From Namhaeicola sp039714555 (GTDB taxonomy: Bacteria > Bacteroidota > Bacteroidia > Flavobacteriales > Flavobacteriaceae), in contig JBDLJB010000005.1 of assembly GCA_039714555.1 (NCBI GenBank), forward strand, positions 62,001 to 126,000: 64,000 nucleotides of DNA. Reading direction: 5' to 3'. The position numbers and the translations under genes were made by a program. This document shows, piece by piece, positions 41,746 to 50,914 of the stretch. Under the pieces are notes generated by a model that was not told where the DNA came from, ran no database searches, and worked only from the letters and a program-made list of their open reading frames with translations. Each line of letters opens with the position of its first letter. Within the stretch, counting starts at the first letter, position 1.

Positions 41746-44661
41746 ATGATCAAAAATGTTTTATTAATATTTATCATTTTATTTGTATTACCCTTACAAG
41801 CTCAAATAGACCCTTTGCAAACAAAAGACAGTATTGCACAACAAAAATGGGTGGATAGTATAATGAGTAAAATGACTGTTGACCAAAAAATTGGTCAATT
41901 ATTTATGGTTGCTGCTTATTCAAATCAAAATGTACAACATGAAAAATTTATATCCAATTTAATTAAAAAATACCATATTGGTGCACTTATTTTTTTTGAA
42001 GATGTAGCTTTAAAACAGGCAGAGTTGACCAATAAATATCAATCAATATCTAAAATACCATTACTTATTGGAATTGACGGAGAATGGGGACTTAGAATGC
42101 GCTTAAAGAATACGGTTGCATTTCCCTATAATATGGCATTAGGGGCAATTCGAGATGATAAGCTCATCGAGCAAATGGGAAAGCAGATGGGTAAACATCT
42201 TAAAAGAGAAGGAATCCATATTAATTTTGCACCTGTGGTTGATGTAAATACCAACCCTAAAAATCCAGTTATTGGGAATCGGTCTTTTGGTGAAGATATG
42301 ATTAACGTTGCCAATAAATCTATTGCATTTACAAAAGGAATTCAAAGTACAAATGTAATGGCTTGTGCTAAACATTTTCCCGGACACGGTGATACATCAC
42401 AAGATTCTCATTTAACTTTACCAACGGTTGATGCTAGCTTAGAAAGATTAGATTCTCTTGAATTGTATCCTTATCGTAAAATAATAGATCAAGGTATTGG
42501 TAGTATAATGGTAGCACATTTAAGTGTACCTAGTTTGGAATCACAAAGCAAATTACCATCTTCACTTTCACCTAATATTGTAACAGGATTATTAAAAGAT
42601 AAAATGGGTTTTAAAGGATTGATAATCACCGATGCCATGAATATGAAGGGTTCTGCTAATTTTGCTTCTTCAGAACAAATAAATTTAGAGGCTATTTTGG
42701 CGGGTAATGACTTGTTAGATTATCCTTTAAACGTTCCTAAAACTATTGAAAAATTTAAAAAAGCAATATCTTCTGGTATTTTAACTGAAGAACGATTGGA
42801 TGAGTCAGTGAATAAAATTTTGAAAACTAAATATTGGGTTGGATTAAATAAATATAAGCCAATAGATACAACCAATTTAATTTCGGATTTAAATACCTTT
42901 GAGGATAAAATTTTAAAAAGACGATTGGTTGCAAATTCGGTTACTTTGATTAAAAATGATAATAATATTTTGCCAATCAAAGATTTAAAAGATAATAAAA
43001 TTGCTTATTTGAAATTAGGGAAATACGAAAATGAAACCTTTGTAAAACGACTTAAAGATTATACAAAAATAGATGTTATATCTGGGAGAAGTTTGGATGA
43101 ATTGTTAAGAAAATTAAATAATTATCAAACAGTAATAATTGGGTTCCATACAAATGGTTCAAAGGCATATGCCAATTATAAAATTTCTGAAAAAGAATTA
43201 CATTGGATTCAAGAAATTTCGAGAAAACACAAAGTAATATTAGATGTTTTTGCCAGTCCGTATAGCTTATTAAAAATAAAATCATTTACCAATATTGATG
43301 CGGTTATGATCTCCTATCAAAATATTGATCTTTTTCAGGATATCTCTGCACAAATGATCTTTGGAGCAGTTGATATTCAAGGAAAATTACCTGTAAATAT
43401 TGGTGAAAATTACCCTGCAGGATTTGGTTTACATGTTGCTGATCTACACAGATTGGGATATTCAATACCTGAGGATGTAGGTTTAGATAGTAAAAAATTG
43501 CAAAAAATTGATTCTGTTGCTAAATTAGTAATAGACTCTACTATGGCACCTGGATTACAAGTTTTAGTAGCGCGACATGGTAAGATTGTTTACCGAAAAA
43601 GTTATGGTTATTACACTTATGATAAAAAAGTTAAAGTAGATAATAATAGTATTTATGATTTAGCATCTGTTACCAAGATATTAGGCGGTCTACCCATGAT
43701 TATGAAAGCAGAAGAAGATGGTAAATTCACTATACAAAGTACATTAGGAGAGATGATGCCGGTTATTAAAAATAGTAATAAAGATACTTTAACGGTTCAG
43801 GAAACACTTTCACATTATGCTAAATTAAAACCTTATATACCTTACTATAAAACTATGGTAGAGGGTAATAATAATAACCCAATGCCTAAATATTTTCAAC
43901 ATAAAAAATCTAGTAAATACAGTATAGAAGTTGCAAGAGATCTGTATTTACGTTCTGATTATAAAGATACTATTTATCAATTAATTGCTGATGCACCGCA
44001 AAGAGAAGAACTGAAATATAAATACAGTGGAATGCCTTTTTATTTGTTTAAGGATTATATTGAAAAGCAATATAATGAACCATTAGATAAATTAAATAAT
44101 GATTTTTTTTATGAGCCTTTAGGTGCAACAACCTTAACTTATAATCCTTTAAAAAAATTCCCTAAATCACAAATTATACCAACTGAAAATGATGATTTTT
44201 TCCGTCATCAATTATTACAAGGGACTGTTCATGATGAAGGAGCAGCAATGTTGGGAGGTGTTAGTGGGAATGCCGGACTTTTTGCCAATTCAAATGATGT
44301 AGCAAAGATTATGCAAATGTATTTACAAAGAGGTTATTACGGGGGAAAAACATTTTTAAAACCCGAAACAATTGATATATTTAATTCCAGGTACTATGAA
44401 GCAAAAGGTAATAGAAGGGGATTAGGCTTTGATAAACCTCAAGTAGATCCTGAAGAAAAATCAACTTGTGGTTGTATATCATTTAAAAGTTTTGGGCATA
44501 GTGGTTATACCGGAACTTATACTTTTGCCGATCCTGAAACTGAAATAGTATATGTTTTCTTATCCAATAGAGTTTACCCTACTCGTGATAACAATAAATT
44601 AGGTGAAGAAGATATTCGAACTAAAGTTCAGGGTTTGATTCAGGAAGCAATTATTGAATAA
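41746..44661 (+). CDS. Secreted GH3 beta-N-acetylglucosaminidase fused to a beta-lactamase-fold domain
   Basis: The 971-residue protein has a signal peptide (cleavage near Ala19), a GH3 domain (about 30-370), a GH3 C-terminal-like domain (about 390-560), and a class C beta-lactamase/esterase-fold domain (about 585-965). NagZ-type motifs are seen in KHFPGHGDTSQDSH (209-222), and the nucleophile is Asp296 in LIITDAMNM. The second enzyme has Ser641 in SVTK and HSG late in the domain, but YSG where class C enzymes have YxN. It probably works in peptidoglycan or glycan turnover at the envelope. The fusion is a known Bacteroidota architecture. Confidence 0.92.
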   Translation: MIKNVLLIFIILFVLPLQAQIDPLQTKDSIAQQKWVDSIMSKMTVDQKIGQLFMVAAYSNQNVQHEKFISNLIKKYHIGALIFFEDVALKQAELTNKYQSISKIPLLIGIDGEWGLRMRLKNTVAFPYNMALGAIRDDKLIEQMGKQMGKHLKREGIHINFAPVVDVNTNPKNPVIGNRSFGEDMINVANKSIAFTKGIQSTNVMACAKHFPGHGDTSQDSHLTLPTVDASLERLDSLELYPYRKIIDQGIGSIMVAHLSVPSLESQSKLPSSLSPNIVTGLLKDKMGFKGLIITDAMNMKGSANFASSEQINLEAILAGNDLLDYPLNVPKTIEKFKKAISSGILTEERLDESVNKILKTKYWVGLNKYKPIDTTNLISDLNTFEDKILKRRLVANSVTLIKNDNNILPIKDLKDNKIAYLKLGKYENETFVKRLKDYTKIDVISGRSLDELLRKLNNYQTVIIGFHTNGSKAYANYKISEKELHWIQEISRKHKVILDVFASPYSLLKIKSFTNIDAVMISYQNIDLFQDISAQMIFGAVDIQGKLPVNIGENYPAGFGLHVADLHRLGYSIPEDVGLDSKKLQKIDSVAKLVIDSTMAPGLQVLVARHGKIVYRKSYGYYTYDKKVKVDNNSIYDLASVTKILGGLPMIMKAEEDGKFTIQSTLGEMMPVIKNSNKDTLTVQETLSHYAKLKPYIPYYKTMVEGNNNNPMPKYFQHKKSSKYSIEVARDLYLRSDYKDTIYQLIADAPQREELKYKYSGMPFYLFKDYIEKQYNEPLDKLNNDFFYEPLGATTLTYNPLKKFPKSQIIPTENDDFFRHQLLQGTVHDEGAAMLGGVSGNAGLFANSNDVAKIMQMYLQRGYYGGKTFLKPETIDIFNSRYYEAKGNRRGLGFDKPQVDPEEKSTCGCISFKSFGHSGYTGTYTFADPETEIVYVFLSNRVYPTRDNNKLGEEDIRTKVQGLIQEAIIE

Positions 44662-44672
44662 TATAATTAAAA

Positions 44673-45701
44673 TTAATTTTTTGTTTTAGTGAGTATTAAA
44701 ACCGAGAGAACACTTAGTAAAAAATAACAAAGACCTATTGTTATATTAAAAATTGCAGCAAAAATAAGGCTTTGAATAAGATAGAATATAGGAAAAGCAG
44801 TTATACCAATTACATACTTAAATGTTGCAATAAATTCAATTTCATCAATCTTAGGTTTCACATATTTCCAAATCAAAAATGGAAAAAAACTATTTATTTT
44901 CACAATTAAAAGAAGTAAATTAAAACCTTTTTTTTGTGATGGTTTTACAGGTGAGAGATCATCAAGATTCTTTAATTTTTCATTTACTTTTATAGGATAA
45001 AGAAATTCATCTCTATTAAAATATTTAACTATTTCATCATGCTTATTAGCATCTTCAATATGAGTAGTTAGTAATTTTAATTGTTTAGAAACTTTATCTT
45101 TCAATTCATTAACCGATTTATATTTATCATAATTCTCCCAATATTCATTTGCGGTGAATGGTTTACCATAATAAATGTTTACTTTACTGGCATAAGAAGT
45201 AGGGTCACTATAATTTAGGCCTATAGGAACAATGATAATTTCATTATTTGGATATTTCTCTAAAGTACCAAAAACAATTCGTGTAAAACCTTTACTTAGA
45301 GTACGTATTCTACGTTGTAAATTTTGATTTCCTTCAGGAAAAATGAGAATGGCTTTTTTATTTTTTAAAATTTCATAACATTGTTCAAAAACATCATGAT
45401 TTTTTGGTATTGTTTCTATACCATCTCTAATTCTGTAAATTGGCAACATATTGATAGTAGAAAGCAAAGCTTTAATAAATGAATTTTTAAAGGCTTGTGC
45501 GCGGGATAAAAAATAAGTTTCTCGGTTATTCGTAATTGCAATGAGTAACGTGTCTATTAATGAATTTTGATGAGGAGCAACAAATAAAATTCCTTTATTT
45601 TTTGGTATATTCTCTCTACCAAATACATTTATTTTTTTAAAATAAAAAAAGAATCCAATTTGTAAATATAGTTTAATTATACGGTGCCAGATAAATTTCA
45701 T
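44673..45701 (-). CDS. Lysophospholipid acyltransferase-family protein (PlsC-like)
   Basis: The 342-residue membrane protein has an acyltransferase domain with the catalytic His/Asp motif HQNSLID at 44-50 and the substrate-binding FPEGNQ near 133. Two or three C-terminal hydrophobic segments follow (about 255-340). Family members acylate lysophosphatidate or ornithine- and glycine-type lipids; the substrate is open. Its start overlaps the stop of the upstream BASS gene by 4 bases. Confidence 0.88.
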   Translation of the reverse strand: MKFIWHRIIKLYLQIGFFFYFKKINVFGRENIPKNKGILFVAPHQNSLIDTLLIAITNNRETYFLSRAQAFKNSFIKALLSTINMLPIYRIRDGIETIPKNHDVFEQCYEILKNKKAILIFPEGNQNLQRRIRTLSKGFTRIVFGTLEKYPNNEIIIVPIGLNYSDPTSYASKVNIYYGKPFTANEYWENYDKYKSVNELKDKVSKQLKLLTTHIEDANKHDEIVKYFNRDEFLYPIKVNEKLKNLDDLSPVKPSQKKGFNLLLLIVKINSFFPFLIWKYVKPKIDEIEFIATFKYVIGITAFPIFYLIQSLIFAAIFNITIGLCYFLLSVLSVLILTKTKN

Positions 45702-46624
45702 AAAATTACAGTTTTTTTAGTTTTATATGACCAGTATGAGGCTAATAATAAACTTGACAATATATCCCAAATTGCCCAAAACGCAACTAATATTGCCATT
45801 CCACCTAACCCTTCAAAGAATGAGAAAACCAATAATAAACCCAAACCAGAGTTTTGGATACCTGTTTCAATACTTAAGGTTTTTTGATTAATATAAGATA
45901 ATCCCGAAAATTTTGCGGTATAAAATCCTGTGAAATAAAGAATAATATTATGAATAATAACCAGAATAAAAACATAGTGAATATAATTTAAAAAAACTTT
46001 TAAGTTATTGTAAAAAGCTACAGCAATAAAAGCTATGAATATTATTATTGAAACCGGTTTTAAAAATTTTGAAACTTTAATGGCTATTTGTGGTTTGTAA
46101 TAATTAAAACCCATACCCAAGAATAATGGAATTCCAATAATCAATAAAACCAATTTACCAACTTCAAAAGGATCTAGTGAGATAGTTTTTAATAAAATAG
46201 CTGTAGGTTCATATAAATTCCCCCATAAGGCAAAATTCAAAGGTGTCATTATAAGTGCAGCAAAAGAAGCAAATGCTGTTAAACTTATTGATAATGCAGG
46301 GTTACCACCAGCCAATTTACTCATAAAATTTGATATATTTCCTCCCGGGCAAGCAGCTACCATAAACATTCCTAAAGCAATGCTGGGAACCGGATTGGCA
46401 ATTATGATTATTATATAGGTAACTAACGGTATTAAAAAAAATTGAGAAAAAATCCCTATTAATACAGGCTTAGGGGCCTTTATCATATTTGTAAAGTCAC
46501 TAACTTTAATATCTAAAGCAACTCCAAACATGACCAAAGCCAAAGTAAGATTTACAAGCCAAATATTATCGGAGTTAAGATTTATTTGTATCTGATCAAT
46601 ATTTTGGACTAAATTACCTTGCAT
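45698..46624 (-). CDS. Bile acid:sodium symporter family (BASS) transporter, second copy
   Basis: The 308-residue inner-membrane protein is a paralogue of the BASS gene at 37564-38478. It shares ALVMFGVALDIKVSDF, AACPGGNISNFMSKLAGGN and the late ETGIQNSGLGLLL. It sits in a minus-strand run: 8 bases downstream of the DUF4159 gene and overlapping the acyltransferase by 4 bases. The substrate is unknown. Confidence 0.9.
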   Translation of the reverse strand: MQGNLVQNIDQIQINLNSDNIWLVNLTLALVMFGVALDIKVSDFTNMIKAPKPVLIGIFSQFFLIPLVTYIIIIIANPVPSIALGMFMVAACPGGNISNFMSKLAGGNPALSISLTAFASFAALIMTPLNFALWGNLYEPTAILLKTISLDPFEVGKLVLLIIGIPLFLGMGFNYYKPQIAIKVSKFLKPVSIIIFIAFIAVAFYNNLKVFLNYIHYVFILVIIHNIILYFTGFYTAKFSGLSYINQKTLSIETGIQNSGLGLLLVFSFFEGLGGMAILVAFWAIWDILSSLLLASYWSYKTKKTVIL

Positions 46625-46632
46625 TTCAAAAA

Positions 46633-47325
46633 TTAATTTTTAAAGGAATAAGAAATAATATTTGCGCCCATTTGTAGTGCAAGTATCCTAATTTCTTTTG
46701 GATCATGATGTATTGATTCATCTTCCCATCCATCACTTAGATCACATTCATAATCGTAAAAGCAAACCAATCTTCCTTCATGAAATAAACCAAACCCTTG
46801 GGGTGGTTTATTGTTATGTTCATGAATTTTTGGCAAGATAGTAAAATTATATTTCTGATGATAAATTGGATGATCATAAGGTATTTCCTGAAAATCTAAT
46901 TCAGGAAATACTTTTTTCATTTCCCTTCTAATAAAAATATCTAATCCATAATTATCAGAAATATGTAAAAAACCTCCAGAAATTAAATAATTGCGAAGAT
47001 TTTCAACTGCAAGATCATTAAATAAAACATTTCCATGACCTGTTAGAAATACTATAGGAAATTTATAAATTTCATTACTTTCTGCTGAAACAGTTTGAGG
47101 TTTTACATCTATTTTAGTATTGATGTTCTCGTTACAAAATGTAATTAAATTTGGTAGAGCAGTTGGGTTTGCATACCAATCACCACCACCATCATATTTT
47201 AGAATTGCAATTTGTTGGGCATTTAAATTACTAATTAAAAAAAAATAAATAAAGAATGCTGAAATTATTGAATATGAATTATTAAACTTGAGAGTTTCTA
47301 AAAAGTAATCAAGTGAAATACTCAT
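46633..47325 (-). CDS. DUF4159-domain protein, exported
   Basis: The 230-residue protein has a hydrophobic signal or anchor at about 18-36, then AILKYDGGGDWYANPTALPNL, FPIVFLTGHGN and GGFLHISDNYGLD, the pattern of DUF4159 proteins with a ThuA/glutamine-amidotransferase-like fold. The late HEGRLVCFYDYECDLSDGWED is also characteristic. Function is unknown. It starts 2 bases after the rsmE stop and is co-transcribed with rsmE, BASS and acyltransferase genes. Confidence 0.85.
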   Translation of the reverse strand: MSISLDYFLETLKFNNSYSIISAFFIYFFLISNLNAQQIAILKYDGGGDWYANPTALPNLITFCNENINTKIDVKPQTVSAESNEIYKFPIVFLTGHGNVLFNDLAVENLRNYLISGGFLHISDNYGLDIFIRREMKKVFPELDFQEIPYDHPIYHQKYNFTILPKIHEHNNKPPQGFGLFHEGRLVCFYDYECDLSDGWEDESIHHDPKEIRILALQMGANIISYSFKN

Positions 47326-47327
47326 AA

Positions 47328-48035
47328 TTATTCATTAATTATCGATACGGTATTACAAACTACAATACCGGCAGTTTCAGTTCGTAATCTGCTTTTTCCC
47401 AAAGATAATGGAATATATTGATGTTGCAAGGCCATTTCAATTTCTTTGAGTGAGAAGTCACCTTCCGGCCCAATCAAAACAGTAATGTTCTTTTTATTAT
47501 TTATAATAGTTTTTAAAGTATTTTTTTCTGAATCCTCACAATGCGCTATAAGTTTAATGCCTTCAATATCTTTTTTGATAAATTCAGAAAGTTTTAGAGG
47601 TACATTTAATTTGGGTACTTGATATTTTAAAGATTGTTTTACTGCTGAGATTAACACTTTTTGCATTCTTTCTATTTTGATAACTTTTCGCTCAGAATTA
47701 TCGCAAATTATTGGTGTAATTTCATCAATACCTATTTCAGTAGCTTTTTCTAAAAACCACTCAAAACGTTCATTCATTTTAGTTGGTGCAATAGCAATAT
47801 GTAAGTGGTAATCCCAATCTTTAGTTTTTTCTTCAAAAGAAATAATTTGAGCCAAGCATTTTTTAGCATTGGCATTGATAATTCTTACATTAAACAAAAA
47901 ACCATTTCCGTTGGTTATTAATAAATGGTCTCCTTCTTTTTTACGCAATACACGTACAATATGTTTACTTTCTTCTTTGTCAAAAGTAAATTCTGTTATT
48001 GTTGTATTGATATCAGGATTATAAAAAAGTTGCAT
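47328..48035 (-). CDS. rsmE: 16S rRNA (uracil1498-N3)-methyltransferase
   Basis: The 235-residue SPOUT-class enzyme methylates U1498 of 16S rRNA. An N-terminal PUA-like domain (about 1-70) is followed by the knotted methyltransferase domain with VLIGPEGDFSLKEIEMA near 190-207 and LGKSRLRTETAGI at the C-terminus, both diagnostic. It is first in the minus-strand rsmE-DUF4159-BASS-acyltransferase run and has a TAnnTTTG element upstream. Confidence 0.96.
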   Translation of the reverse strand: MQLFYNPDINTTITEFTFDKEESKHIVRVLRKKEGDHLLITNGNGFLFNVRIINANAKKCLAQIISFEEKTKDWDYHLHIAIAPTKMNERFEWFLEKATEIGIDEITPIICDNSERKVIKIERMQKVLISAVKQSLKYQVPKLNVPLKLSEFIKKDIEGIKLIAHCEDSEKNTLKTIINNKKNITVLIGPEGDFSLKEIEMALQHQYIPLSLGKSRLRTETAGIVVCNTVSIINE

Positions 48036-48058
48036 TTAACAAATTTTAATTATAAGAA

Positions 48059-48066
48059 CAAAAGTA
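48059..48066 (-). promoter_or_regulatory. Promoter -7 element for the rsmE operon
   Basis: The minus strand reads TACTTTTG (TAnnTTTG), 24 bases upstream of the rsmE start. Confidence 0.45.
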
Positions 48067-48143
48067 TGAAAAAGCGGGGAGTTGGAGTAAGATATATTTT
48101 TAACTATTTACAGCTGTTGTACCTATAAACTTAAAACATACAA

Positions 48144-49265
48144 CTAACTAATCTCTTTCCTGTAAGTACTTCTTTTTTTATGAATTTTAGGATCGAAATC
48201 TTTCCACATCAAATGAATATCTTTATTATCTTCTAACTCAGCTGATCTAAATGCTTTTTCAATACCTTTCTCTTCATAGGTCATGTAATACTCATTAAAA
48301 ATTATAGCTATTAATCCTTTTTTTTGATATTCGGGTAAAATGCCAATAAGATAAAAAAGGGTTTCTTTACTATGCTTTTTTGCATGAAGCAGATGTAAAA
48401 AACCAAAAGGAAATAATTTACCTTTGGTTTTTTGTAAAGCTTTTCCAAATGAAGGCATAGTAATTGCAAATGATACAAGTTTACCGTTTTTATCAACTAT
48501 AAATTTAATAAACTCAGGATTGATCAGGCCGATAAATTTTTTCTTAAAATAGTCAATTTGTCTTTGCGAGATTGGAACGTATGAAGATAATTTAGAATAG
48601 CTTTTATCAAATATTGCAAACATTTCATCAGCATAAGGTATTATTTGTTCTGATGAAGTAAAATTTAGTGGTTTTAATTCATATCTTTTTTCAATAATTT
48701 TTGCCAAACGTTTGTAGTAAGATTTATCTGCATTTTTAACATAAAAGAAAGATTCATCAAAGTTTTTTTCTTTTTTATAACCTAATTTTTCAAGGTGCTG
48801 AAAGTAATATGGGTAATTATACCATGAGATCATAGTACCCAATTGATCAAAACCATGAGTGAGTACACCTACTTTATCTAAGTTTGAAAAACCTACAGGA
48901 CCTTCAATAAATTCTAAATTATTTTGTTTACCTATTTCTTCTACCTTTAATAATAATGCTTTACTTACTTCAATATTATTGATCATATCCATCCATCCAA
49001 AACGCATCTTTTTTATTTTTTGGTCAATAACTTCATATGAATTAATAATTGCTGCAATTCTACCAACTATCTTATTATTTTGATATGCAAGAAAAAATTG
49101 GGCATCAGCATGTTCAAAAACAGGATTTTCTGTTTTATCAAAACTATCTACTTCATCTTTAATAATTGGAGGAACCCAATATGGATTGTTCTTGTATAGC
49201 TTAAAAGGGAATTTTACAAATTGAGTTAATTCCTTTTTGGTAGAAATTTCTTTTAGCGTGATCAT
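48144..49265 (-). CDS. GNAT-like protein of unknown substrate
   Basis: The 373-residue cytosolic protein resembles a Bacteroidota family annotated either as GNAT-like or, without clear support, as 'GTP cyclohydrolase'. The opening (EISTKKELTQFVKFPFKLYK) is followed by NPYWVPP, AQFFLAYQNNKIVGRIAAIIN and EGPVGFSNLDKVGVL. The last third has a second GNAT-like part, LPEYQKKGLIAIIFNEYYMTY. Two acetyltransferase-like halves are thus likely. It lies 19 bases downstream of the outer-membrane protein gene on the same strand. Confidence 0.75.
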   Translation of the reverse strand: MITLKEISTKKELTQFVKFPFKLYKNNPYWVPPIIKDEVDSFDKTENPVFEHADAQFFLAYQNNKIVGRIAAIINSYEVIDQKIKKMRFGWMDMINNIEVSKALLLKVEEIGKQNNLEFIEGPVGFSNLDKVGVLTHGFDQLGTMISWYNYPYYFQHLEKLGYKKEKNFDESFFYVKNADKSYYKRLAKIIEKRYELKPLNFTSSEQIIPYADEMFAIFDKSYSKLSSYVPISQRQIDYFKKKFIGLINPEFIKFIVDKNGKLVSFAITMPSFGKALQKTKGKLFPFGFLHLLHAKKHSKETLFYLIGILPEYQKKGLIAIIFNEYYMTYEEKGIEKAFRSAELEDNKDIHLMWKDFDPKIHKKRSTYRKEIS

Positions 49266-49284
49266 TAGCCAAAATTAATATATT

Positions 49285-50469
49285 TTAGCTTTTATCTTCG
49301 GCTTTTTTTTGTTTTTTATAATATTTCTTTTCAGCTTTTTCTTTTCTTTTTTGTTGCTTGATCAATTGTTTATTTCTTTTCTTTTTAGCTTTTTGCGCTT
49401 TTTTATTTACGGGAGGTTCTAAACTTCTTTTTTTCACTTTAGGAGTTTTTACTTTGCGCATTTTTTCATTTTTTTTGGGCTTAGATTTTTTGCCCGAAAA
49501 TAATCCAAAAGTAATGGTATTAAAAAACCCTTTTTTCTCTTGTTCTAGTCTAACTTCATTATTATCTACTTTTTTTCTAATGATCTTATCTTTGTGTTTA
49601 TCTATTCGCCAAGATACACCACTACCAAATAAAAATGTATCATCACCTCGCTCGTCATAGATCATTCTTGCCGATAAATCAACTTGCATATTTTTATTGA
49701 TCAAATAAGCACCACCTGTGCCAAACTGAAAATCGTTCGGAACATTCTTTCTAAAAAAGACCTGACCTTCTCCAAACAGAGAAAATTGTTCATTTAATGA
49801 GTATGTTGCAGTCATGATAAATGAATTTTCAGCTTGATTAGTAAAAGCTTTATCCATTATAAAGTTAGTTATAACAATCAATTTGTTTGATAAATCATTT
49901 TGTGTATAAATAGCTAATCTCGGACTAATACCATCAGGATTTTTATATAAACTATTTAGAAGATTGGTATTGAGACCTGCATAAACACCTACAGCAGGGA
50001 TTAATCTTTTTTTATCAAATGCATGTCTAGCTACCCAACTGTGAATTTCTTTAGATTTATCAGTATATGTTGGCATAAATACCAAATATTTGGCACCTAC
50101 TGTTAATCTACTTAAACCGAAACCTGATTCAGAATAAACGGAAGGTATTGTATAATTTCGGTTTTCATTTTGTAGTGTAAGATCAACATTAAATTCTAAT
50201 CGTTCAAAGAATTGTGTTGTTCTAAAAGTTATATCTGTACCAAAAGCTTTGGCATTATAATTTACAGCATGATCAATTGTAGTATCCCAATATAAATAAT
50301 TCCCAATATTTTTATAAAAAAGCCCACCTTCAATCTGATAAACTCCTGTTCCTAAGCTATATGGGCTATCAGAAAAACCGGGGCGTTTAGAATTGATGAC
50401 TTTAGTGTATTGCGCAAAACCAATTTGAAAACATAGTAGTAGAGGAATAAGCTTTAAATAGTATCGCAT
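49285..50469 (-). CDS. Outer-membrane beta-barrel transporter-like protein with a basic C-terminal tail
   Basis: The 394-residue protein has a signal peptide (to about 19) and then alternating strands typical of an outer-membrane barrel of the 'transporter'/phenol MetA-like family (RPGFSDSPYSLGTGVYQIEGG, FRTTQFFERLEFNVDLTLQ). From about 310 on the protein is extremely Lys-rich, ending in repeated KK/KR clusters of about 85 residues, which is unusual for a barrel. The tail may face the periplasm or bind anionic glycans. It has its own -7 element. Confidence 0.78.
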   Translation of the reverse strand: MRYYLKLIPLLLCFQIGFAQYTKVINSKRPGFSDSPYSLGTGVYQIEGGLFYKNIGNYLYWDTTIDHAVNYNAKAFGTDITFRTTQFFERLEFNVDLTLQNENRNYTIPSVYSESGFGLSRLTVGAKYLVFMPTYTDKSKEIHSWVARHAFDKKRLIPAVGVYAGLNTNLLNSLYKNPDGISPRLAIYTQNDLSNKLIVITNFIMDKAFTNQAENSFIMTATYSLNEQFSLFGEGQVFFRKNVPNDFQFGTGGAYLINKNMQVDLSARMIYDERGDDTFLFGSGVSWRIDKHKDKIIRKKVDNNEVRLEQEKKGFFNTITFGLFSGKKSKPKKNEKMRKVKTPKVKKRSLEPPVNKKAQKAKKKRNKQLIKQQKRKEKAEKKYYKKQKKAEDKS

Positions 50470-50488
50470 TTTATATATATAATTGATT

Positions 50489-50496
50489 CAAAAATA
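50489..50496 (-). promoter_or_regulatory. Promoter -7 element for the outer-membrane protein gene
   Basis: The minus strand reads TATTTTTG (TAnnTTTG), 20 bases upstream of the start codon. Confidence 0.45.
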
Positions 50497-50516
50497 AGAT
50501 TTTCTTTATATAAACG

Positions 50517-50545
50517 TTGAAGTTGTCTTCAAATTGTTATTTTTG
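50517..50545 (+). promoter_or_regulatory. Promoter of the DUF4834/glycan operon
   Basis: TTG at 50517-50519 and TATTTTTG at 50538-50545 are separated by 18 bases, matching the Bacteroidota layout. The predicted start near 50552 leaves about 12 bases to the ATG at 50564. Confidence 0.55.
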
Positions 50546-50563
50546 AATTTAAAATTAAAAAAA

Positions 50564-50842
50564 ATGCAAGAGGCATCATTAACAGGGTTTTTGGTTACTA
50601 TTTCTTACATCATTTTGATTTATTATGGAATAAAGATTATTGGAAGATATGTTTTTCCAATTTTCTTTAATAAGATGGTGAAAAATTTTGAAAAAAAAGT
50701 TAGAGATCAACAAGGACACCAACAACCTGAGGAAAAAATAAATGTAGGTGAAACTACCATAGAAAAAACACCCCAAAAAGAAAATAAAGCAAATAAAAAT
50801 GTTGGCGAGTATGTTGATTATGAAGAAGTTGATGATGAATGA
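50564..50842 (+). CDS. DUF4834-type small membrane protein
   Basis: The protein has 92 residues from ATG 50564 (MQEASLTGFLVTISYII). An upstream ATG at 50534 would lie inside the promoter and add a Lys-rich leader, so it is rejected. One transmembrane segment at about 7-27 is followed by a charged, disordered C-terminus. The opening is typical of DUF4834 proteins located before YfhO genes in flavobacteria. Function is unknown. Confidence 0.72.
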   Translation: MQEASLTGFLVTISYIILIYYGIKIIGRYVFPIFFNKMVKNFEKKVRDQQGHQQPEEKINVGETTIEKTPQKENKANKNVGEYVDYEEVDDE

Positions 50843-50844
50843 AG

Positions 50845-50870
50845 GTGCAAAGTCAAAAGTGTAAAGTCAA
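50845..50870. repeat. Short tandem repeat after the DUF4834 gene
   Basis: Two 12-base units, GTGCAAAGTCAA (50845-50856) and GTGTAAAGTCAA (50859-50870), differ at one base and are separated by AA. This kind of short AAAGTCAA repeat is common between flavobacterial genes; no function is known. Confidence 0.5.
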
Positions 50871-50914
50871 TATAATTTTAATATACTATTAAGAGTTACA
50901 ACCATTTTCTAAAA

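Noticed and set aside
42126..43285. Minus-strand frames of 60-86 codons inside the GH3 gene
   Set aside because: Antisense shadows with no start context or motif.
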